Assembly (NCBI RefSeq): GCF_000372725.1
Contig: NW_005195220.1
Span: 10,082 to 69,224, forward strand
Origin: Emiliania huxleyi CCMP1516
Taxonomy: Eukaryota > Haptophyta > Isochrysidales > Noelaerhabdaceae
Reading direction: 5' to 3'
Length of the DNA: 59,143 bases
Part shown: positions 16,465 through 24,480 of the stretch, piece after piece
Numbering within the stretch: position 1 is the first letter of the stretch
Layout: each line of letters starts with the position of its first letter
Notes under the pieces: model-generated
The model's input: the letters and a program-made list of their open reading frames with translations, nothing else
Databases searched by the model: none
What the model was told of the DNA's origin: nothing
Made by a program: the position numbers and the translations under genes

Positions 16465-19400
16465 TCAACTCTCGCCACGCGCCGCCTTGGCCGCCGCCAC
16501 CGCCTCGTCGATCGCCTTGAACTGCTCGTCGAACCGCGCATTCTGCAGGAAGGGGCGCAAGTCGAAGCGGTTGTCGTCGGGCGAGTAGCTCTCCGCGTGG
16601 TAGGACGGCGTGAGCGTCGTCATCTTGTGCCTGCAGGTAGAGACAGCCGAGATGGAGCCGAGACACAGCCGAGAGGTAGCCGGGCGCCGCCCTCTTGTGC
16701 CGGTTGATCGCGTGGTAAAAGTAAAAGTCCTTGACCTTCTGCGCGACCTGCTCGTCAAACGTGACCGGCGCGGCGGCGCCCCTCGCGCGGATGGACGGCG
16801 TGAGCGCGCGTCCGTCGGCCCAGCGGTCGCGCAGCTTGAGGAAGGTCGAGAGCGGCCCGCACCGCTCGACCTGGTGGGTGGGCGGCACGAGGGCCGGGCG
16901 GCCCCTCGGGTGGTTGTGGGAAGGGGGGCGGGGGCGGGGCGGGGGCGGGGCGGGGGCGGGGCGGGGGCGGAGGCGGGGCGGAGGCGGGGGCGGGATGTGT
17001 GTGTGGGGGGGGGGGGGGCGGTGCGTCGCAGCGGCGAAGTGCGAGCGAGGGCGGGCGAAGTGCGAGCAGCGGCGGCTTTGCCTTGCGGCAATAGCCCAGC
17101 GCGGCCAGCTCGTCGTACGACATGCCCATGTCCTCCTCGTCGAGCTGCGCGCCTGCATCAGTCAGCCCCCGCACCGGCTCAACGCGTCCCCCCATTACGC
17201 CCACGCCCCCCCCCCCTTCAGAGCTGCGCGCCTTCGGCGCCCGTCAGCTCGGCGCTGGGGGGCGCGTCGGCGACGCGCGCGAGCACCCCGATCCCTCGCT
17301 CGCGTCCGGCCCACTCGAGGAATGCCTGGTTAGAGACGCAAGGTTGGAGACGCAAGGTTGGAGTTGCCAGAGGGCAGTGAACAGACTGCAGCCAGCTCCT
17401 CATCCGCACGCTCGAGGGGGCGCCTTGAGGTCGCGCTCTCGGGTAATCTCGGGTAATCTCGGGCAGTCTCAGGTCATCTCGGGCAATCTCGGGCGTACCT
17501 TGAGGTCGCGCTTGTTGACGCCGCCGATCGGGTTCAGGTCTGCGGCCGAGCAGTCGTACTTTGTGTAGTAGCCGCGCAACGCCTCGTCGACGTTCGCGGA
17601 TCCGAGCACGAGGAGCGAGCCGCCCGCCGTCGTCTCGTCGCCTGTGCACAGCTCACCTCTGCTGTCCTCTCTCCTGCACAAGCAGGGAGCCGCCCGCCGT
17701 CGTCTCGTCGCCGTCGGTCGCCCACGGCATCAGCTGCGCCATAAAGTACGCCATCACCATCCGGGAGCGGGCCTGTAGTCCCGGGGAATCTCGGGGAATC
17801 TCGGGTAATCTCGGGTAACCTCGGGTGAGTACACCATCACCATCCGGGAGCGGGCCTGGATGTGTTGCAGCGCCAAGCTCTAGGAAGTGCCTAGGGAGTG
17901 CCTAGGGAGTGCCTAGGAAGTGCCTAGGAAGTGCCTAGGAAGTGCCTAGGAAGTGCCTAGGAAGTGCCTAGGGAGTGCCTAGGGAGTGTCTAGGGAGTGC
18001 CTAGGGAGTGCCTAGGGAGTGTCTAGGAAGTGTCTAGGAAGTGCCTAGGAAGTGTCTAGGAAGTGCCTAGGAAGTGCCTGGATGTGCCTAGGGAGTGTCT
18101 AGGAAGTGCCTGGATGTTTTGCAGCGCCAGGTTCTGCGTGAGCTCGGCGTAGTCGCGCGGCTTGGTCTTCATCTCTGGCCGCCGCCTGACCGCCTACTCT
18201 CGGCTCCTCTCGGCTCCTCGGCTCCTCTCGGCTCCTCTCGGCTCCTCTCGGCTCCTCGGCTGCTCTCGGCTCCTCTCGACTCCTCGGCCCCTCTCGGCCC
18301 CTCTCGGCTCAGCTGCTCTACTTCTCAGCTTGAGCGCCTCGCTGCGCACGCCTCCCGAGTGCACCTCCATCGCCGCAAACGTCTCGCAGACGGCAGACCG
18401 CATGCCGTCGATGCTGATGGAGGTGTGCAGGCAGCCTATCTGCTCGGCGAGTAGCGCCGCGCGCGCCCGCGTCTCGGCGCCGGAGAACTCGGACGCCATG
18501 TAGCAAGTCACGAGCACCTAAGTCTCGGCTACTCTCGGCTAATCTCTGCTGATCTCGGACGCCGTGTAGCAAGTCGCGAGCACCTAGCCGCAACCGCAGG
18601 TCAGTCGGGCGGCGTGCGATGCTACGCCGAGAGGGGCCGAGAACAGCCGAGAACAGCCGAGAGGGGCCGAGAGGGGCCGAGAGGAGCCGAGAGGGAGCCG
18701 AGAGGGAGCCGAGATGAGCCGAGCTGAGCCGAGCTGAGCCGAGCTGAGCCGAGCTGAGCCGAGAGGAGCCGAGGCCGAGCTCACCTTGCCGCACAAGTCG
18801 CGCCAGTCGGGCGGCGTGTAGTCGGCCCGCTTGGTGACGCGCCGCACCTACTCTCGCCTCGCCTCGGATGGTCCTCGGCTCCCCTCGGGCCTGCAGCCGG
18901 TGTCGCTTGGTGAGACACGTCGGCGAGTACGCGCGACCGCGACCGCTCCGATCCCGCGCCCAGCTCCTCGACAACTCGCTGGCACATGATCGCCACCTTC
19001 CCACAAGCAACGACTCGGACTCAGGTCCGGATCAGGTCCGGAGGAGGGGACGGCTCTGCCCCACAGGGCCGCCACCAGAGCGGCGGTCGAGCTCGAGTCA
19101 GCGCCGCCCGAGAGGGGGAGGAAGTAGCCGCGCTGCCCCGAGCGGCGCAAGTAGTCCCACAGCCACCCCGACGGCCCAAGGGCGATCTCCTAGACTCTTC
19201 TCGAGCACCGGCTGAGACACCGTCCTCGCGCCCCTCGGCACGGCCCGGCAAACGTAGTGGCTTCGCTCTCCTCCATGGCGCTGTGCAGCCGCGGCGGCGA
19301 GGGGCGCGACGGCGCACTGCAGAGCTGGTCCGCGTACCTGCTCAGGATCCGCACCCCCGTGATCGGCCGTCTGGTTAGCGGGGCCCGGCACAGCTGGTCC

Positions 19401-20933
19401 GCGCACGGAAGCGTGAGCGCAAAGTCGACCTCGACGCGAGGGATCGAGGCGGCGGAGGCCGCCTGGACTGAATTGAGGAGGGATGGGCGCGGAGCTGACT
19501 ACTCCATCGATGCCGCCGTGTTCCGCCTGGCTCGAGCGCGCTATGAAGCTCGCCCGGAAGGCGCGGACGTCCGACAGCGAGACTGTCGCGACGACCACCT
19601 CCACCTGCACCGACCGATGGCGAGTACTGAGGCGTTCATTCACTGAGTCAGAGTCGCGACGACCACGCTGCACCTCGTCCAGGCCCTCGAACTGCGACCC
19701 TACTTTATTTGGGTACTGGGTTTGGACCGGGTCGGTAGGGTACTGCACCCCCTCGAACGGGGAGCCCTGCGCGACGCACTCGCCGTTCACCCACGCCATC
19801 GCGCAGCCGTCGAAGTACAGCCGCCCGCCGTCGCAGCCCTTTTGGTTGGCGTAGAGGTAGACGCCGCCCGCCTAGCGGAGGCCGGGTCACTCTCGGGTGA
19901 GTCTCGGGCGATCTCGGGACGACCTCGGGTCGATCTCGGGCGATCTCGGGAGATCTCTCGGATGATCTCGAGTCAACCTCGGGTGAATCTCGGGCGATCT
20001 CGGGTCGATCTCGGGCGGCTCGCAGTGCCTTTGCGGTCGCGCCGCGCACGAGATCGATCCTACACGAAGCCTCCGAGAAGGGTCCGAGAAGGGTCCGAGA
20101 AGGGTCCGAGCCGGTGCGGCGACGCGCGCTCCTCGTCTGCAGCTTGCGGAGCTGGTGGTGTGAGCCGGAGCCGTTCGCGATGATCTCGACGCCGTCCAGA
20201 GAGAGGGCGATGTGCGGCGCGAGCGGCGTGAAGAGCTCCTGAGAGTATAGATGGCTGACAGTGAGGAGGAGGAGTGAGCATCGGAACAGGGATGGCGCGG
20301 CCAGAGGGGAAGAGCGCCTCGCAAGTCTCAAAGGCGAGGGCGGTGTCGAGCGCCTGAGAATAGGAAGGAGGAGGGTGGAAGACTCGGAGCCACGCATGGC
20401 CGTCAACGGCGAGTGTCGAGCGCCGCGACGGCGAAGATGCCGATTGGCACTGTCCGCTGGCCGGTCAACTCGCGGACGATGCGCGGCAGGTAGTACTGCT
20501 CGAGAGCGCCGTAGCCAGGAGAGGTGGGGTCGATGAACCAGGGCGTGAAGTACCGCATCTCGCGGTAGTTGCCGTCGTTGGCGAGGCACACCTTTGGCCG
20601 CACGCCCACCACGCGCCGGTTGAGCAGCACGACGCGGCAGTTGTACGAGACGTTCCGGTGCATCACCGGCATGCCGATGTCGCAGAGGATGCCGTCGGTG
20701 AGGTCTGAGGCGAGCAGCGCGGCTAGCGACTCCCACGCGTGCGCAAGCGTGTCCGCCTCGAGGAACGAGTCCTCGCACGAGTAGCCCGTCACCTCGAGCT
20801 CCGGCCCGGTGCGGAAGGTGCACCCTGCCGCCTTGGCCTCGCGGATGGACGCCTCGATCCGCTCCAGGTTGCCGCGGAAGTCCATCGCCCACTGGTTGAG
20901 GTTGCATGTGGCTAGTCGAGCGAGCGAGGACAT
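16465..20933 (-). CDS. NADSYN1: glutamine-dependent NAD+ synthetase
   Basis: It makes NAD+ from deamido-NAD, ATP and glutamine-derived ammonia, normally in the cytosol. The N-terminal nitrilase domain carries the catalytic triad: E45 ([11 protein letters not shown]), K114 ([11 protein letters not shown]) and Cys181 (ETCEELFTP, the last across a splice junction). The synthetase domain has the ATP P-loop [10 protein letters not shown] (about 19075-19140), [65 protein letters not shown] and [23 protein letters not shown] at 20933, TGA at 16465. Exons fixed by frame and homology include 20933-20424, 20353-20318, 20238-20132, 20059-20029, one starting at 19871, one starting at 17772 and ending at 17712, and one starting at 17641. 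At least 15 introns have GT, GC or GA donors, many with repeats. The gene looks complete and functional. Confidence 0.93.
17642..17711 (-). other. 70-nt GC-AG intron that copies the next exon
   Basis: In NAD synthetase the exon ends at 17712 (ATD plus one base of the next Gly codon) and resumes at 17641 ([18 protein letters not shown]). The first 25 nt of the intron (17711 down to 17687) and the first 25 nt of the next exon (17641 down to 17617) are identical, and similarity continues for about 10 nt more. Donor GC, acceptor AG. This is the cleanest example of the pattern described in the findings. Confidence 0.85.
17773..18109 (-). other. composite 337-nt intron with two nested exon duplications
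   Basis: Family conservation requires LALQNIQ joined to [10 protein letters not shown], giving a GC-AG intron from 18109 down to 17773. Inside it, at 17831-17882, lies a second copy of both flanking exon ends: the CTTGGCGCTGCAACACATCC end of the upstream exon, then CAGGCCCGCTCCCGGATGGT from the downstream exon. The minisatellite (17883-18107) sits between the two upstream-exon copies, and CCGAGATT repeats (about 17781-17825) sit between the two downstream-exon copies. The intron looks like the product of two successive insertions or duplications. Confidence 0.75.
17883..18107 (-). repeat. 11-bp minisatellite (CTAGGCACTTC) in NAD synthetase intron
   Basis: About twenty copies of CTAGGCACTTC with C/T variants, read in the sense of the minus-strand gene. 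The unit differs by one base from the array in the plus-strand gene at 5394-5617 and has the same orientation relative to transcription. Confidence 0.85.
18185..18305 (+). repeat. CTCGGCTCCT tandem repeat, left arm of an inverted pair
   Basis: About a dozen degenerate copies of CTCGGCTCCTCT are written left to right on the plus strand inside the NAD synthetase gene. The reverse-complement repeat lies at 18621-18778. The exon with the [20 protein letters not shown] codons (ending near 18310 and extending up to about 18520) lies between them. Confidence 0.8.
18489..18587 (-). repeat. 33-nt direct duplication of an exon start
   Basis: The phrase coding [10 protein letters not shown] occurs at 18489-18522 and again, with two substitutions, at 18555-18587. 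Between them are 32 nt made of CTCGGCTAATCTC-type repeats. The copy at 18489-18522 continues into the conserved exon of NAD synthetase, so the other copy belongs to the intron or to an alternative exon end. Confidence 0.75.
18621..18778 (-). repeat. CTCGGCTCCT tandem repeat, right arm of an inverted pair
   Basis: Units GCCGAGAGGAGC and GCCGAGCTGAGC on the plus strand are the reverse complement of the array at 18185-18305. In the NAD synthetase pre-mRNA the two arrays could pair over roughly 100 nt and loop out the exon between them. Confidence 0.8.
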
Positions 20934-21061
20934 GACCGACCGTCCCGCGGCCTTATCGCCCGGACAAGCGGCCGACGCTGCGCTTCGCGTGGGTTCTGCC
21001 CCTGAACTTGGTCGGTACTCGAGCCCGAGCCAGATTGTTCTTCCTTTCTACCTAACCTAAC

Positions 21062-22639
21062 CTAGCGCCTCCTCCTCCGCCTCCTCCTCGCACCGCCAAA
21101 GCAAGCGCCGAGTCCGCGGTCGCCCGGCGACGCCGGCCGAAACGCCTTCGGGACGCGCTCGTCGAAGAGCTCGAGCCAGAGCCTCTCCATCGAGTGCGCC
21201 CAGGTGAGGGTGCCCACAGAGCCGCAAGCCCTCTCCACTGTAGCGACGCGGTGAATTTGCTCAAACGCCCACAGGGGCTGCGCGCGGATCTGGAAGCGCG
21301 AGGCGGCGAAGGTCGCCGCCCTTGGCCACGTCACGGTGCGGCTCCGCGCGCTCAGGTTTGTGGCCATCAGCCGCTCCTGCATCGCACTCATGGATTTGTA
21401 CCAGTAGTAATTTCCCTGGCGGTAGCTGTTCTCGCGCAAGTAGTCGCACATGCAGCTGCGGCGGGAGAGGGGCCTGTCTGGGCCCCACAGCTTTTTCCAC
21501 TCCCTGAGCTGCGGCCGGAGGATGTCCAGGTTGCCCCAGGGAGCCGGCCGCAGCTGAGTTCGGTCGTCCTGCAACGATCAGGCCGACGGTAACGTTGGGG
21601 TGTGGGGGCCGTGGGGGCCTGCGCGCGCGCCCATGACCTGCGAGAAGATGACCACGTTTGGCAGGTTCTCCCAAAAGTCGATCACGAACTGCAGGTAGCC
21701 AACGACCTCGCGTGAGCCTCCCTGCTTCCGCCCGGCCGCTTGCCCATAATTTGGAAGCACGGCAAAGTACTTGAGGACTGGCCGCTCTGCAGGCGGCCGC
21801 GGCCCGCAGGTGCAGCCACTCGGACAGCCTTGCGGTGGTCTGTGTATCTCCGCCCGCCGGCACTGATGCTTGATACGCAAGTGCGAGTCGACGTACGCCG
21901 GCGTCATCGGCTCGCTGCTCGTCGCCCCCGCCTCCTCCCTCCACCCCCGACGTACGGTGGTGAGATGGGAGCGGTTCCCGCTCAAGCGCGTGAGGTTCTG
22001 GCAGGCCCCGCTCGGCAGCCTCCGCAAACACGCCTGAGCTTCGGCCTTGGCCTCGTCCAAGTAGCCCTTGTGGTAGATGACGAGGTCGAGGATGCCGCCG
22101 GGCAGAGTGCGCAGCCAGTCGAGCGACGAACGGAAAGACACGATCACAAGTGTGGCATTCGTTCCCCACTGCACATCCCTCGGCCGGGTATGTTGCGGCC
22201 ACGTGGGCCCCCAGCGATGCAGCAGATCGACGCGAGCCGGGGGCAGCGCGCGCGTGCGCTCGAGGCATCGGCTGTAGAGGACGCATCTGCCGACGCCAGG
22301 CGGAAGCTGCAGGGGCGGCTGCGGCGGCGGCGGCGGCGGCGGCGAGCGTATGGTGGTGCGACTCCGTCGGCTCTGCCTCGCCTCAGAATCCCCTGTTGGG
22401 TAGACGAACGCCGCAGCTCGGCAGAGGCTAGAGCTTGCGCACGCCGCCTCACAAGAGGTTCGCCTTACCCCCTCCACTGTCTGTATCACGGCGCCCGGCG
22501 ACTTGGCGCACCCTGCTGCGGGTGTGTAGTCAAACTCTCCTTCTCCTGTCGAGCGCAGGCCAAGGCTGCCATTCGCCGTTATCAGCTCTGGCACCGGCTG
22601 ACTTGGCACTGGCCGACTTGCTGCAGCCCAACGAGCCAT
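21062..22639 (-). CDS. PAN-like and DUF3431 glycan-modifying protein
   Basis: ATG at 22639, exon 1 22639-21638 (334 codons), a 69-nt GT-AG intron 21637-21569, exon 2 21568-21062; 502 residues. Residues about 36-110 hold a PAN/apple-like cysteine pattern (CEAACASSSLCRAAAFVYP ... GRCVLYSRC), interrupted by a Pro run from a CCG repeat that might be an unrecognised intron. The rest matches DUF3431: NATLVIVSFRSSLDWLRTLP, LDLVIYHKG, VVGYLQFVIDFWENLPNVVI joined across the intron to FSQ-DDRTQL, then FAASRFQIRAQPLWAFEQIH and MERLWLELFDE. DUF3431 proteins are thought to be glycosyltransferase-like and are often secretory. No signal peptide is visible, so a 5' exon may be missing. The C-terminus is a run of eight Arg. 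Confidence 0.8.
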
Positions 22640-23642
22640 TCAGTCTACTGTATTCAATCGCCGATGCGCCCGCGCAAGTTCGGCGCCGAATTCATAACTA
22701 TTTGTTTCGGTTTTAGGTTTGTTGTTGGCAAATCAAGATACAGAGCTCACACAGAATCACAGCGGGAGGAAAGCGGCTAGTCGCAATTCCTGGGGTCCTT
22801 GTGGCGGGCTGCCACCCTGTCCAGAAAGGCACAGGTGCCAATCTGTCTGGGGTCTCTCGAGGGTCTCTCGACCGAGTCTATGAATTCATAACTATTGATG
22901 CGCGCGCGTTGCGCTGGGTTTCTGCGCATGGGATACGTGACGCCGCTTGGGGGGAGGATTGAGAGGACCAAGTTTAGGTAGCCTAGAAACCGGCCAAGAC
23001 CTGGTCGGCGGGGTCGTCGTCCTCCCGGCCCGTTTGAGCGCGGAGGCTCAGAGCCGGAGGGTGGCTGGCTCATGTTCATGTAGGACAGTAAAGGACCAGA
23101 GACGCTGAGTTCACGCGAACGCTCGCAAGGGACGTAGGACCGTGACAAGATTGAGCACAAGCAAGGAAGCTCGAGTATTGACATTGGGGGCACGGCGCAG
23201 GATGCGCCGTGCTAGTACACCGTGTGTAGCGTGTGTGAAGGGTAGCACAGGCGTCCGAATTCAGACGCGGCCGGCTCCCTCGACGGGGGACTAGCACTAG
23301 CCGTCTTCGTTTCCACGTTGTCCCTTGGCGCTTGGGTCCCTGCTCGCTGCTGCTCCTAATCTCTTCGTACACCCACCTGCTGATCTCCGCAAAGTTCTGC
23401 TCCCTCCCTCGTGTCGCCCTGCCCCCTGCGCGTTTCCTCCGCTTCCCGGTCGTCTGTTCTGCGTTCCTCCCAGATACGGCGTGTCTCGATCGTTTGCAGC
23501 AGTGCACTGCGAGCACTTGGAGCGCGAAAAAGGTACACTGTATTTTTCTGGCGAAGCTGGAAGCGCTTTTCCCCCCTCCTGCTCAGACACTCACTCTCCT
23601 CTCTCTTCCCCCCTTTTTACCCCCCCCCCCCCCCCTTCCTCC
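22640..23642. other. intergenic, no gene supported
   Basis: This 1-kb stretch lies upstream of the DUF3431 gene and downstream of the GNAT gene. It is more AT-rich and contains an EcoRI-like GAATTC at 22880-22890 and again near 23256, and a poly-C run at 23617-23636. A 138-codon minus frame (22777-23193) has no recognisable domain and an unconvincing composition. It could hold a missing 5' exon of the DUF3431 gene. Confidence 0.4.
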
Positions 23643-24212
23643 TCACGCCCGCGCCGCCACCTGGCGGAGGTCAATCACGTGCACGTGCGGGTACTGTGGG
23701 TCGGTAGCGCGGAAGCCCCACCGCGTGTAGAGGCCTTCGATGCCAGAGGTGTCCCGGGCAAAGAGGTAGGGAGCGACCCCTGCGTAGCATTGCAGCCACT
23801 TGAGCATCAAGGTGATGAGGGCGGTGGCATATCCTTGCCTGCGGTGCGCCTCCGCAGTCTCGATCTCAAACAGCTCGAGGGTGCACGGCGAAGGCATCTG
23901 GCTGGCGTGCTCGTGCTCCAGCACGTCAGATGGGAAGCCGAGCGATGCGTACACGAGCGCAGTGGCTAGGACCTCGCCGCCTGCAGTTAGCGAAAAGGCG
24001 AGAGAGCCAAACGGCGTGGCGCCGATCGCGGGGCCAGCAGCGTGCTGCTTCCAGAGCCCGCTCGCCTCGTCAAACTCGGGCGCATCTGCCGTGAGCAGAG
24101 CCAGCTTGATCTGCGTGCCCACCTTCAGGCTGGGGTTCGCCTGTCCTCCCGCTCGTCGTCCGGCTCGGGTACTGCTGGCGCAGGCGATGAGGGTCAACCC
24201 GAGAACCTTCAT
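23643..24212 (-). CDS. secreted or plastid-targeted GNAT acetyltransferase
   Basis: Single exon, ATG at 24212, TGA at 23643; 189 residues. The start is MKVLGLTLIACASSTRAGRR, a signal-peptide-like segment, so this ATG was preferred over the longer open frame upstream, which begins with TTG. The GNAT core is clear: FGSLAFSLTAGGEVLATALV (beta strands), ELFEIETAEAHRRQGYATAL with the acetyl-CoA pyrophosphate loop R-R-Q-G-Y-A-T (about residues 131-137), and a C-terminal strand-helix (LYTRWGFRAT). It transfers an acetyl group from acetyl-CoA to an unknown amine. The signal suggests action in the ER, secretory system or a plastid. Confidence 0.8.
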   Translation of the reverse strand: MKVLGLTLIACASSTRAGRRAGGQANPSLKVGTQIKLALLTADAPEFDEASGLWKQHAAGPAIGATPFGSLAFSLTAGGEVLATALVYASLGFPSDVLEHEHASQMPSPCTLELFEIETAEAHRRQGYATALITLMLKWLQCYAGVAPYLFARDTSGIEGLYTRWGFRATDPQYPHVHVIDLRQVAARA

Positions 24213-24480
24213 TACCGCCTGGGCCGGGGCACGTGTCGTTTCTTTTCCGGAAATTTCCGGTATAAACACAAGTGTAGCTACACGTGGGGGAAAGCTCTTT
24301 AAAGCATATTGGCAACACCTACAGACACTACAACACAATGCGGAGGTGCCCCGGGCGGTAGCACGCGCCAAATCCAGCTGGCCCGGGCTAAACGGGTAAC
24401 GGCGAGCCCGCCCCCAGGAAACGCTGCGCGGCCCCGCACCCCCCCCTCCGCGCCCGCTCCTGGCGGACGGCCGGTGCGTA
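24213..24480. promoter_or_regulatory. divergent promoter region with two palindromes
   Basis: The 268-bp space between the minus GNAT gene and the plus gene at 24481 holds CCGGAAATTTCCGG (24247-24260), a perfect 14-bp palindrome, and GTGTAGCTACAC (about 24273-24284), a 12-bp palindrome. Read toward the GNAT gene, TTTATACC directly precedes the first palindrome and could serve as a TATA-like element about 45 nt before the start codon. Transcription-factor identity is unknown. Confidence 0.45.

Noticed and set aside
19740..19850. Two in-frame insertions in the NAD synthetase protein (about 22 and 21 residues after GSPF)
   Set aside because: They are stop-free but absent from the family and bounded by duplicated TTCGAG and GTGCAG. 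Reading them as a GA-AG and a GT-AG intron gives [19 protein letters not shown], which matches the conserved protein.
22777..23193. A 138-codon minus-strand gene
   Set aside because: No domain, mixed composition and no promoter-like context; could not be joined to the DUF3431 gene in frame.
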